Assembly: GCF_003253745.1 (NCBI RefSeq)
Contig: NZ_MZXV01000080.1
Coordinates: 124,001 to 188,000 of the forward strand
Direction of reading: 5' to 3'
Source of the DNA: Mesorhizobium kowhaii
GTDB taxonomy: Bacteria > Pseudomonadota > Alphaproteobacteria > Rhizobiales > Rhizobiaceae
Length of the DNA stretch: 64,000 nt
This document shows, piece by piece, positions 35,150 through 43,167 of the stretch (position 1 is the first letter of the stretch; the number at the start of each line of letters is the position of its first letter). The notes below the pieces were generated by a model that worked only from the letters and a program-made list of their open reading frames with translations, did not search any database and was not told where the DNA came from. The position numbers and the translations under genes were made by a program.

Positions 35150-35926
35150 ATGTCAGTTGAGAGAACCACGGCCGCGGGCGGCATGGAAACCTCCTATGGT
35201 TTCAAGCGTGTAGGGGCTGGCGACAAGCAGTCCCTGGTCAACGATGTTTTCCACAAGGTCGCGAACCGCTACGACCTGATGAACGATCTGATGTCGGCTG
35301 GCCTGCACCGGCTGTGGAAGGATGCCATGGTCACCTGGCTCAATCCTCCAAAAAGGATGGGCTGGCGCGTGCTCGACGTTGCCGGTGGCACCGGCGACAT
35401 AGCCTTCCGCATCGTCGATGCCAGCCACGGCAATGCCCATGCCACCGTGCTCGACATCAATGGCTCGATGCTTGCCGTTGGCCGCGACCGTGCCGAGAAG
35501 AAAGGCCTGTCCGGCAACACCGACTTCGTCGAGGCCAACGCCGAGGAACTGCCCTTTGCCGACGCTACGTTCGACGCCTACACCATCGCTTTCGGCATTC
35601 GTAACGTGCCGCGCATCGATGTCGCGCTCAGTGAAGCGTTCCGCGTGCTGAAGCCGGGCGGCCGGTTCCTGTGCCTCGAATTTTCCGAAGTCGAGATGCC
35701 GCTGCTCGACAAGGCCTACGAAGCCTGGTCGTTCAACGCCATTCCAAAGATCGGCAAGATGGTCACCGGCGACGGCGAACCCTATTCCTATCTGGTCGAA
35801 TCGATTGCCAGGTTTCCCAACCAGCAGAATTTCGCGACGATGATTTCCCGCGCCGGCTTCGATCGCGTCTCCTTCCGCAACTATTCCGGTGGCATCGCGG
35901 CACTTCATTCGGGCTGGAAGCTTTGA
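35150..35926 (+). CDS. ubiE: Ubiquinone biosynthesis C-methyltransferase UbiE
   Basis: SAM-dependent C-methyltransferase of 258 residues in ubiquinone (and menaquinone) synthesis. The UbiE signature Y-D-L-M-N-D-L-M-S at about residues 40-48, motif [14 protein letters not shown], and [33 protein letters not shown] fragments are present. Next gene ubiB is 70 bp downstream in the same direction, the usual alphaproteobacterial ubiE-ubiB pairing. Confidence 0.96.
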   Translation: MSVERTTAAGGMETSYGFKRVGAGDKQSLVNDVFHKVANRYDLMNDLMSAGLHRLWKDAMVTWLNPPKRMGWRVLDVAGGTGDIAFRIVDASHGNAHATVLDINGSMLAVGRDRAEKKGLSGNTDFVEANAEELPFADATFDAYTIAFGIRNVPRIDVALSEAFRVLKPGGRFLCLEFSEVEMPLLDKAYEAWSFNAIPKIGKMVTGDGEPYSYLVESIARFPNQQNFATMISRAGFDRVSFRNYSGGIAALHSGWKL

Positions 35927-35963
35927 GGCTGGACCGCATTTCTCACAGTCGATATGCGCTATG

Positions 35964-35980
35964 CCGGTTCGAAGAACCGG
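35964..35980 (+). other. Small hairpin between ubiE and ubiB
   Basis: CCGGTTC-GAA-GAACCGG is a perfect 7-bp stem with three-base loop, 17 bp before the ubiB start and with no T run. It may tune ubiB translation or mRNA stability. Confidence 0.4.
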
Positions 35981-35996
35981 TAGGACGGGAACGGCC

Positions 35997-37571
35997 ATGA
36001 GTACCGTCAGCGCTGGATTTCGGCTCATGCGGGCCGGCTGGGTGCTGGTGCGCGAAGGCGTCGTCGCCGCCTTGCCGGGCGAGGAATTGTCCGGCCTGCC
36101 GAAGTTCGGCTGGCGCCTGGCGCGGCTGTTCACCCGCCGCCGCGCGCTGGCCTATGAGCGCAGCGACCGGCTGGCCAAGGCGGTCGTCCGGCTCGGGCCA
36201 TCCTATGTCAAGCTCGGCCAGTTCCTGGCGACACGGCCCGACGTCGTCGGCAACGACATGGCGCTCGATCTCGCCATGTTGCAGGACAAGATGCACACCT
36301 TTCCGAGAGCCGAGGCGATCACGGCGATCGAGGCTTCGCTCGGGCGCAAGGTCGGCGATCTCTACGCGCAATTCGGCGACCCGGTCGCAGCCGCTTCCAT
36401 CGCCCAGGTCCATGCTGCCGACACGGTCCATGACGGCATAGCCACAAAGGTAGCAGTGAAGGTGATCCGGCCGGGCGTGCGCCGCCGCTTCTTCCAGGAT
36501 CTCGAAAGCTATTTCCTCGCAGCCCACCTGCAGGAGAAATACATCCCGTCGTCGCGCCGGCTACGACCGGTCGAGGTCACCGAGACGCTGGCGCAGACCA
36601 CCAAGGTCGAGATGGATCTCCGCCTCGAGGCGGCCGCCCTTTCGGAGCTCGGCGAAAACACCAGGCATGATCCCGGCTTTCGCGTGCCATCCGTCGACTG
36701 GGAGCGCACCGGCCGCGACGTGCTGACCATGGAGTGGGTCGACGGCGTCAAGATGAACGACATTGCCGGCCTTGCCACTGCCGGTCATGACCTGAAGACG
36801 ATCGCGGCCAACCTCATCCAGTCGTTCCTGCGCCACACGCTTCGCGACGGCTTCTTCCACGCCGACATGCATCCGGGCAACCTGTTCGTCGAAGCAAACG
36901 GCACCATCGTCGCCGTCGATCTCGGCATTGCCGGCAGGCTCGGCAAGAAGGAGCGCCGCTTCCTCGCCGAAATCCTCTACGGCTTCATCACGCGCGACTA
37001 TCTGCGTGTCGCCGAAGTGCATTTCGAGGCCGGCTATGTGCCGCGCCAGCACAATGTCGCGGCCTTCGCGCAAGCAATCCGGGCGATCGGTGAGCCGATC
37101 CACGGCCAGCCAGCCGAGACCATTTCGATGGCCAAGCTCTTGACGCTGCTGTTCGAAGTGACCGAACTCTTCGACATGGCGGCGCGGCCGGAATTGATCC
37201 TGCTGCAGAAGACCATGGTGGTGGTCGAGGGCGTGGCACGCACGCTCGACCCGGCCTTCAACATGTGGAAGACGGCCGAACCGGTGGTTGGCGGCTGGAT
37301 CGCCGGCAATCTCGGCCCGCGTGGCATGATGATCGATGCACGCGATGGCGCCAAGGCGCTGCTGACGCTGGCCCGCCAGGCGCCCGAACTTGCGGCGCGC
37401 ACCGATCGGCTATCACGCGAGATCGACCTGATGGCCGAGCACGGCCTGCGCTTCGACGAGACCACCGCCCGCGCCATCGGCAAGGCTGAGGCGCGCTACA
37501 GCCGCTCCGGCCGCCTGGCACTGTGGGTGATCGCGCTAACGCTGGTCTATATCGCCTGGAAGCTCGTATAG
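35997..37571 (+). CDS. ubiB: UbiB, ubiquinone biosynthesis accessory protein kinase-like
   Basis: ABC1/UbiB atypical kinase-like ATPase of 524 residues needed for ubiquinone synthesis at the inner membrane. The KxGQ motif occurs as YVKLGQFLATRPD, the alanine-rich loop as PVAAASIAQVHAA, the catalytic block as FFHADMHPGNLF and the DFG-like site as AVDLGIAG. A membrane segment ends the protein (LALWVIALTLVYIAWKL). ATG at 35997 follows GGACGGGAAC. Likely co-transcribed with ubiE. Confidence 0.95.
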   Translation: MSTVSAGFRLMRAGWVLVREGVVAALPGEELSGLPKFGWRLARLFTRRRALAYERSDRLAKAVVRLGPSYVKLGQFLATRPDVVGNDMALDLAMLQDKMHTFPRAEAITAIEASLGRKVGDLYAQFGDPVAAASIAQVHAADTVHDGIATKVAVKVIRPGVRRRFFQDLESYFLAAHLQEKYIPSSRRLRPVEVTETLAQTTKVEMDLRLEAAALSELGENTRHDPGFRVPSVDWERTGRDVLTMEWVDGVKMNDIAGLATAGHDLKTIAANLIQSFLRHTLRDGFFHADMHPGNLFVEANGTIVAVDLGIAGRLGKKERRFLAEILYGFITRDYLRVAEVHFEAGYVPRQHNVAAFAQAIRAIGEPIHGQPAETISMAKLLTLLFEVTELFDMAARPELILLQKTMVVVEGVARTLDPAFNMWKTAEPVVGGWIAGNLGPRGMMIDARDGAKALLTLARQAPELAARTDRLSREIDLMAEHGLRFDETTARAIGKAEARYSRSGRLALWVIALTLVYIAWKLV

Positions 37572-37603
37572 CGCCCAGCCACATCGGGATTCGGTTCCGC
37601 AAC

Positions 37604-37640
37604 TTGCAGCGATCTGATTGCATTGCTATCATTGCGATCG
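37604..37640 (+). promoter_or_regulatory. coaBC promoter with a palindrome over the -10 element
   Basis: -35 TTGCAG (37604-37609), 17-bp spacer, -10 TATCAT (37627-37632). The palindrome TGATTGCATTGCTATCA (37615-37631, 14 of 17 positions symmetrical) covers the spacer and most of the -10, flanked by CGATC and GATCG. The right half TGCTATCA is, as I remember it, the half-site bound by the gonococcal RHH antitoxin FitA. The gene it drives encodes its own RHH domain, so autoregulation is plausible. Confidence 0.6.
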
Positions 37641-37664
37641 GAAGCCGCAGCCGGGTGCAATCAT

Positions 37665-39137
37665 ATGGCCAGCATTACGATCCGCAACCTGGACGATGAG
37701 GTCAAGGAACTGCTGCGCCGCCTGGCGGCGGAAAACGACCGCTCCATGGAGGAGCAGGCGCGGGTCATGATCCGAGCCGCCGTTGACGGGCAGATCGGTC
37801 CTGTGGGTCGCATCGACCAGATCGAGAAAACCCTCCGCGACCTGACCAGTTCGCACAACCTCGCGGTGCCAATCGCTGCGGCGCCAGGCAAGATCGTGCC
37901 GCGCGGCAGCCTCTCCGGCAAGCGCATCCTGCTCATCATCGGCGGCGGCATCGCCGCCTACAAGGCGCTGGATCTGATCCGCCGGCTGCGCGAGCGAGGC
38001 GCTGCGGTGCGGGTGGTCATGACATCAGCCGCGCAGGAATTCGTCACCACGCTGTCGGTGGGCGCGCTCTCCGCCGACCATGTCTTCACCGAACTGTTCG
38101 ACCGCAATGACGAACACGATGTCGGCCACATCAGGCTGTCGCGCGAGGCCGACCTGCTGGTGGTGGCGCCGGCCACCGCCGACCTGATGGCCAGGCTTGC
38201 CAACGGCCATGCCAACGATCTTGCCTCGACGGTGCTGATCGCCACCGACAAGCCGGTATTGATGGCGCCAGCCATGAACCCAAAAATGTGGGCGCATCCG
38301 GCGACACGTCGTAACCGCGCGACGCTAGGCAAGGACGGTATTGCCTTCATAGGTCCGGCCAAGGGCGAGATGGCCGAAAGCCATGAGGCGGGCGAAGGCC
38401 GCATGGCCGAGCCGCTGGAGATCGTCGCCGCCATCGAAGCGCTGCTCGATGTCAGCCCCAAGCCGCTGTCGGGACGCAGGATCATCGTCACCTCCGGCCC
38501 GACGCATGAGCCGATCGACCCGGTGCGCTACATCGCCAACCGTTCGTCGGGCAAGCAGGGCCATGCCATCGCGGCGGCACTGGCCAGGCTCGGCGCCGAT
38601 GTGCGGCTCGTCTCCGGTCCGGTCACCATTGCCGATCCCGCCGGCGTGAAGACCATCCATGTCGAACGGGCGCAAGAGATGCGCGATGCGGTTGAGCAGC
38701 TTCTGCCTGCGGACGCGGCGGTGTTCGTCGCCGCAGTTGCCGACTGGCGCAGCGAGAACTCGGCCGGTGAGAAGATCAAGAAGGTCGTAGGCGAAGGACC
38801 GCCGGTGCTGCGCATGGTCGAGAATCCGGACATTCTCGCTGGGGTTGGCCATCATAGCCAGCGACCCGGCCTTGTGATTGGCTTCGCGGCCGAGACACAG
38901 GATCTCTTGCGCAACGCCGACGCCAAGCTTCGCAAGAAGGGCGCCGATTTCATCGTTGCAAACGACGTGTCACACGAAAGCGGCATCGGTCCTTCGGGCG
39001 TGATGGGCGGTGATCGCAATCGGGTGCGGATCGTGTCCAAGGCCGGCGTCGAGGAATGGCCCGAGATGAGCAAGGACGAGGTGGCTGCGCGGCTCGCCGC
39101 CCTGATCGCCGAACGGTTGAAGACGATCGTCGTTTGA
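37665..39137 (+). CDS. coaBC: RHH-domain fused CoaBC (phosphopantothenoylcysteine synthetase/decarboxylase)
   Basis: Bifunctional enzyme of coenzyme A synthesis: joins 4'-phosphopantothenate to cysteine and decarboxylates the product. The 490-residue protein starts with a FitA-like ribbon-helix-helix domain (residues 1-42: ASITIRNLDDEVKELLRRLA, then SMEEQARVMIRAAV) and a 40-residue linker. The flavin decarboxylase domain (86-260) has GGGIAAYKALD, active-site His155 and PAMNPKMW. The usual cysteine of the ACG motif is replaced (GEMAESHEAGEGRM). The synthetase domain (270-490) has GPTHEPIDPVRYIANRSSGK. ATG at 37665 is set by the RHH start. Confidence 0.93.
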   Translation: MASITIRNLDDEVKELLRRLAAENDRSMEEQARVMIRAAVDGQIGPVGRIDQIEKTLRDLTSSHNLAVPIAAAPGKIVPRGSLSGKRILLIIGGGIAAYKALDLIRRLRERGAAVRVVMTSAAQEFVTTLSVGALSADHVFTELFDRNDEHDVGHIRLSREADLLVVAPATADLMARLANGHANDLASTVLIATDKPVLMAPAMNPKMWAHPATRRNRATLGKDGIAFIGPAKGEMAESHEAGEGRMAEPLEIVAAIEALLDVSPKPLSGRRIIVTSGPTHEPIDPVRYIANRSSGKQGHAIAAALARLGADVRLVSGPVTIADPAGVKTIHVERAQEMRDAVEQLLPADAAVFVAAVADWRSENSAGEKIKKVVGEGPPVLRMVENPDILAGVGHHSQRPGLVIGFAAETQDLLRNADAKLRKKGADFIVANDVSHESGIGPSGVMGGDRNRVRIVSKAGVEEWPEMSKDEVAARLAALIAERLKTIVV

Positions 39138-39196
39138 GCAGTGGCGCTGGAGCGGCGGCGCGCTTCAGGTCATCCGGCTCTGCACGACCTCTGCGG

Positions 39197-39772
39197 TCAA
39201 TTGGCCAAAAGCTCCGCGGTTCGGGCAAGTGCGCCGGCAAAACCGTTGAGCGGAATGGAAAAACTCACCGCTTGTTCGGTGTCGGCCGCGAAGGCATCGA
39301 TCTTCAGGGTGGTGCCCGACTTCAGCAGCGGCGTGAGAGTCGCATCGAACGCCACCGGCACCAGGCAGCCAACAACCTGGCAGGTGTTGAACGGCAGGCT
39401 GCCATCCAGCTTCTGGTCGTCGATGGACATGCTGACGCCCTTGCCCAGCGCCAGGCCGAACGGCAGCGCGAGCGTACCGGTGGCATCGTCGCCGGTCTTG
39501 CTCGACAGCTCGATCGCCAGCAGGCGCTGGTTGTTTTGCTTGTTGAATTGCTGATGCGACAGGCTACAGGTCTTGGTCGCGCCTGATATCTGGCAATTGA
39601 CCGTCCAGTCGCCATGGGTTTCTGACAGCGCCGACGCTCCGCCAGGCAACTGCGGCGCATCGGCGGCGGGCGCCACCACCGCCTTGTCGGTCTTGGTTTG
39701 CGCCGCCACGGCCGGCACACCGACGACGCAGGCAACACCCAGCATTGCCACGAAATACGCGTACTTCCTCAT
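39197..39772 (-). CDS. Invasion-associated locus B (IalB) family protein
   Basis: Exported protein of 191 residues with a signal peptide ending near AVAA (residue 24). The IalB pattern is clear: GDWTVNCQISGATKTCSLSHQ near the start of the mature part, LALPFGLALGKGVSMSIDDQ, and FNTCQVVGCLVPVAFD; four cysteines probably form two disulfides. In Bartonella IalB aids erythrocyte entry; rhizobial members are of unknown periplasmic function. The start at 39772 gives the signal peptide; an upstream extension is polar. Confidence 0.9.
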   Translation of the reverse strand: MRKYAYFVAMLGVACVVGVPAVAAQTKTDKAVVAPAADAPQLPGGASALSETHGDWTVNCQISGATKTCSLSHQQFNKQNNQRLLAIELSSKTGDDATGTLALPFGLALGKGVSMSIDDQKLDGSLPFNTCQVVGCLVPVAFDATLTPLLKSGTTLKIDAFAADTEQAVSFSIPLNGFAGALARTAELLAN

Positions 39773-40099
39773 CAAGACCCCTCCCGCCCGGCTCCGCCTG
39801 GGCCAGCTCGATGCTGACCTTGAGAGACGCGCCGATCGCCTTCCGTTTAACCGTTTCGCCGGAGGCGCCATCATACCTGACGAACATGCCGACGCCCTTG
39901 ACGCCATTCAGCTCAGGACCAGCGCCGACCCGATAGAGCGGCGAATCGACCGCTTCCGTCAAGTGCAATGCGGGGTTGCAAGGCAGATTCTCCGCCGCGG
40001 TCGATAACCCGATTTTGCTTCGATCAGCGCCGAGATATGGCACAGCCGGACAGACGCCCTATATTAAGGCCATGATTTCTTTCACGCGGGAATGAGCGG
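39773..40099. other. 327-bp region between ialB and a secreted protein gene
   Basis: A leftward open frame from 40043 runs into ialB in another frame. Its first ~85 codons have GC-rich third positions and read like a real protein (LYRVGAGPELNGVKGVGMFV), but no family, signal or ribosome site is visible. Either a decayed gene or chance. Both neighbours' promoters must lie here. Confidence 0.35.
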
Positions 40100-40408
40100 A
40101 TGTCGGCGCTTCGACCATCGATGGTTTTCACATCGGCAATGCTGGCCACGGCGGTGCTGGCCGGCGCTTGCCTGCCCGTTTCCGCGCAGGCCCTCAATTC
40201 CCTCACAGGCAATAACGCGCTGATCCGGCAGAACGACCTGCAAATCCTGCAGAACAGGGTGCAGCGGCAGCAATACCAGCAGCAACAGCAGCAGTATCGT
40301 GCCCAGGACCGCCAGATCGTCCAGCAGCCGCAACCGGTGGTGCCACAATTCAAGCCAGGCTGCACGACGCAGATAATCGGCAGCACCGCCGTGAGCAATT
40401 GCCGCTGA
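40100..40408 (+). CDS. Small secreted glutamine-rich protein
   Basis: A 102-residue exported protein. The signal peptide is cleaved near VSAQA (residue 30). The mature part is a Gln/Arg-rich helix (NRVQRQQYQQQQQQYRAQDR) ending PQFKPGCTTQIIGSTAVSNCR, where two cysteines may pair. I recall small rhizobial periplasmic proteins with the same Q-rich helix and C-terminal cysteines, of unknown function. Starts 27 bp after a region of no clear promoter. Confidence 0.7.
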   Translation: MSALRPSMVFTSAMLATAVLAGACLPVSAQALNSLTGNNALIRQNDLQILQNRVQRQQYQQQQQQYRAQDRQIVQQPQPVVPQFKPGCTTQIIGSTAVSNCR

Positions 40409-40534
40409 CAAGCCGGCGTTTTTCATTTATTAGCCGACTTATGTATTCGGAGTGCCTTTCGGCACACGCGAAAGTTTTGGTTTTGCAACGGTGCTCTGTC
40501 GCGCTATGCGGCATTGCATCGACTGGATTCACGA

Positions 40535-41011
40535 ATGGCAGCCACCAAGAAAAAGGCCGTACGCAAGGCAAAGAAGGGCGAGAGTATCCGTCAGGTGGCG
40601 GCGATTCCGTTTCGACTGAACCCGCGTGGCGATGTCGAGGTGATGCTGGTTACGTCGCGAACCACAAGACGCTTCATCGTCCCCAAGGGCTGGCCAATGA
40701 AGGGCAAGAGCGGACGCAAGGCGGCCACCATCGAGGCGCGAGAGGAAGCCGGCGTGCTCGGCAAGACGCTGAAGGAACCGGCGGGCACCTATTCCTACTG
40801 GAAACGGCTGGCCAACCGCTTCGTCCGCGTCGACGTCATCGTCTATCTGCTGGAAGTCACCGAGGAACTGGCCGACTGGCAGGAAGCCAAACGGCGGCAG
40901 CGGGCCTGGCTGCCGCCCGCCGATGCGGCCCTGCTGATCGATGAGCCAGACCTTTCGACCCTGGTGGCGACCTTGACGATTGCCCGGCCTGAACCGCTCA
41001 ACCCCGCCTGA
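40535..41011 (+). CDS. NUDIX hydrolase
   Basis: A 158-residue Nudix protein after a basic N-terminal tail (KKKAVRKAKKGESIRQ). The Nudix box reads GWPMKGKSGRKAATIEAREEAGV: the metal-binding E-E pair of REEAG is intact, but the first acidic residue and the R of the REU core are changed, as in the DIPP-like (diadenosine or diphosphoinositol polyphosphate) subfamily. Likely hydrolyses a nucleoside-diphosphate-linked or inositol substrate. ATG at 40535 preferred over TTG at 40514. Confidence 0.87.
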   Translation: MAATKKKAVRKAKKGESIRQVAAIPFRLNPRGDVEVMLVTSRTTRRFIVPKGWPMKGKSGRKAATIEAREEAGVLGKTLKEPAGTYSYWKRLANRFVRVDVIVYLLEVTEELADWQEAKRRQRAWLPPADAALLIDEPDLSTLVATLTIARPEPLNPA

Positions 41012-41015
41012 GGTT

Positions 41016-41117
41016 AGAGCAATTCCAGGAAAAGTGTGAAACGGTTTTCCGTCCGGAATTGCGTCAAAACAGAGAGATGGAGCGGTTCAGCGTTTCCGTG
41101 AAACGGTGAACCGCTCT
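41016..41117. repeat. Palindromic intergenic repeat, copy 4 (most complete)
   Basis: AGAGCAATTCCAGGAAAAGT, GTGAAACGG-TTTT-CCGT and CCGGAATTGCGTCAAAACAG form a long imperfect hairpin, followed by AGATGGAGCGGTTCAGCGTT and its partner GGTGAACCGCTC. It sits between the convergent Nudix and citryl-lyase genes. The same modules appear at 7745, 9931 and 32547. Confidence 0.85.
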
Positions 41118-41122
41118 GGACC

Positions 41123-41971
41123 TCACTCGCTCGTGTCGCCCCCTTCGGGTAAGGGGCGCGCCGGCGCACCGGTATAGGCCCACAACCATTCACGCGGCAA
41201 CGGACCCTTGTTTCGCTCGGCTTGCTGCGACTGTTCCCAGGCATGCGCCAGGATGCCGACCGAGCGCGACAGCACGAAAAGCCCGCGCGTCAGCGGCGGC
41301 GGGAAGCCGAGTTCGCCATAGATGACGGCAGTGGCGCCATCGATGTTGAGCGGTATCTTTTTCCCCTTGCGCCGCGCGACTGCCGCTTCCACCGCCTCGG
41401 CGATGTCGGCGAAGCGTCCATTGACGACACCACGCGCGGCAAACTCGCGGGTCAGTTCCAGCAGGCGCGGCGCGCGCGGGTCTATGGGATGGAAGCGATG
41501 GCCGAGCCCCGGCACATAGCCCTTCTCCCCGGCGAAGAACCGGTCGAGCCGTGCCGAGACGGCTGCATTCAGCGTCATGCCGCCGTCGAGCGCCACGGCG
41601 ATGTCGCCGTAGAAGGACAGCGCCTGTTCGCCGGCGCCGCCATGCACGTCGCCGAGCACATTGATGGCCGAGGCCATGGCGCTGTTGATGCCGACGCCGC
41701 AGGTTGCAGCCATGCGCGCAATCGCGATCGACGGCGCTTGCGGCCCATGGTCGACGGCGGCGCCCAGCGCAATGCCAAGCAGCGCCGCCTCGTCCTCGCT
41801 GGGCAATTCGCCACGCAGCATCAGCCAGATCATCGCCGGAAAGCTGACGCGGCCGATCAGATCCTGGATCTCGTAGCCGCGCAGCCGGATGATACCAGGC
41901 TGCATCTCGATGATGTCGGTCTGCCACCATTCCTCGCCGCGCTCACGGCCGGTCTTCTTCTCGGTGCTCAT
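41123..41971 (-). CDS. Citryl-CoA lyase / citrate-synthase-like enzyme
   Basis: A 282-residue protein of the citrate synthase superfamily lacking the N-terminal ~100 residues of true citrate synthase, as in stand-alone citryl-CoA lyases. The three catalytic positions are intact: His in GDVHGGAGEQ, His in GLGHRFHPIDPRA, and Asp in NIDGATAVIYGELG. FVLSRSVGILAHAWEQ closes the fold. It overlaps the CoA-transferase gene by four bases and shares its operon with tctCBA, suggesting cleavage of an imported acid after CoA activation. Confidence 0.88.
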   Translation of the reverse strand: MSTEKKTGRERGEEWWQTDIIEMQPGIIRLRGYEIQDLIGRVSFPAMIWLMLRGELPSEDEAALLGIALGAAVDHGPQAPSIAIARMAATCGVGINSAMASAINVLGDVHGGAGEQALSFYGDIAVALDGGMTLNAAVSARLDRFFAGEKGYVPGLGHRFHPIDPRAPRLLELTREFAARGVVNGRFADIAEAVEAAVARRKGKKIPLNIDGATAVIYGELGFPPPLTRGLFVLSRSVGILAHAWEQSQQAERNKGPLPREWLWAYTGAPARPLPEGGDTSE

Positions 41972-43152
41972 GCCCGTGCCTTTGCCTTGGCGCGCGGCGG
42001 CAGATCGGCGAAAACCTCGTCCATATGCTCGCCCAGCGCCGGTGGCGGCTTCGTCGGCAGAGGTGCCGCGCCATCGACCATGAACCCACCGCGCAGGACA
42101 GTCAGTGGCCTGTCCATACCCGGCACGTCTTCAAAATTCGCGGTCACCTGGCGTTCGAGCACTTGCGGCTCGGCCAGCACTTGCGGGATCGTTAGCACCC
42201 TGCCCGCCGGCACGCCGGCACGGTTGAGCGTCTCTTCCCAGACCGCCGCCGGGGCGCTGACCAGGGCGTCCTCGATCTCGACTTTGAGCGCCGCTCGGTT
42301 GCGCTTGCGCGTCTCGCGCTCGGCAAAGCGCTGATCCAACGCCAGCTCCGGCCGCCCGATCAGCCGGCACAGCGCGACGAACTGCTCCTGCTTGTTGGCG
42401 GCGATGTTGAGCAGCCCGTCGCCGGTGCGAAAGGCGCCGGAGGGTGCTGCGGTCATGTTCTCATTGCCCATCGGCTGCGGATCGACGGCCGCGGTCAGGT
42501 AGTTGGAGACCGGCCAGCCGAGCGCCGAGAGCGTGCATTCGAGCATCGAGACGTCGAGAAAGGCGCCCTCGCCGCTTGTCTTTTGCCGGACCAGCGCCGA
42601 GGCAATGGCGAACGCGCCGACCAGTCCCCCAAGCGTGTCGGCGACCGGATAGCCGACACGCAGCGGCGCCGTTTCCGGCGTGCCGGTGATGCTCATAATC
42701 CCGGAAAGCCCCTGGATGATCTGATCATAGGCGGGATTGTCACGCATCGGCCCGGTCTGGCCGAAACCGGATATCGCACAATAGACGAGGCCGGGACGGA
42801 CCGCCTTCAGTGCCTCGTAGCCAAGGCCAAGCCGATCCATCACGCCGGGGCGGAAATTCTCCACCAGCGCATCGGCACTGGCGACCAGATCGAGGAAGCG
42901 CTCGCGATCGGCCGGGTTCTTGAGATCGAGCACCACCGATCGTTTGCCGGCGTTCTGCGCCAGGAACGATGCGCCCATGCCGGCGCTGTTGAGCTTTGGC
43001 GAACCGCCGAGTTGGCGTGCCAGGTCGCCGCCTTGCGGGACCTCGACCTTGATCACGTCGGCCCCGAGCAGCGCCAACTGATAGGCACAATAGGGGCCGG
43101 CCAGGACGTTGGTCAGGTCGAGGACGCGGATACCGGAAAGCAATTCGGTCAT
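41968..43152 (-). CDS. CaiB/BaiF family (class III) CoA-transferase
   Basis: Family III CoA-transferase of 394 residues. The N-terminal GIRVLDLTNVLAGPYCAYQLALLGADVIKVE (residues 7-37) and the catalytic aspartate Asp143 in NPAYDQIIQGLSGIM are typical. Such enzymes move CoA between carboxylic acids through an aspartyl-CoA anhydride. The neighbouring tricarboxylate transporter and citryl-CoA-lyase-like gene suggest that a tricarboxylate or citramalate-like acid is the acceptor. Same operon, 15 bp after tctA. Confidence 0.93.
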   Translation of the reverse strand: MTELLSGIRVLDLTNVLAGPYCAYQLALLGADVIKVEVPQGGDLARQLGGSPKLNSAGMGASFLAQNAGKRSVVLDLKNPADRERFLDLVASADALVENFRPGVMDRLGLGYEALKAVRPGLVYCAISGFGQTGPMRDNPAYDQIIQGLSGIMSITGTPETAPLRVGYPVADTLGGLVGAFAIASALVRQKTSGEGAFLDVSMLECTLSALGWPVSNYLTAAVDPQPMGNENMTAAPSGAFRTGDGLLNIAANKQEQFVALCRLIGRPELALDQRFAERETRKRNRAALKVEIEDALVSAPAAVWEETLNRAGVPAGRVLTIPQVLAEPQVLERQVTANFEDVPGMDRPLTVLRGGFMVDGAAPLPTKPPPALGEHMDEVFADLPPRAKAKARA

Positions 43153-43167
43153 GACAGCTCAAATCGA

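Noticed and set aside
37665-37800. Complete toxin-antitoxin locus at coaBC
   Set aside because: The RHH domain is fused in frame to CoaBC and no PIN-type toxin lies on either side.
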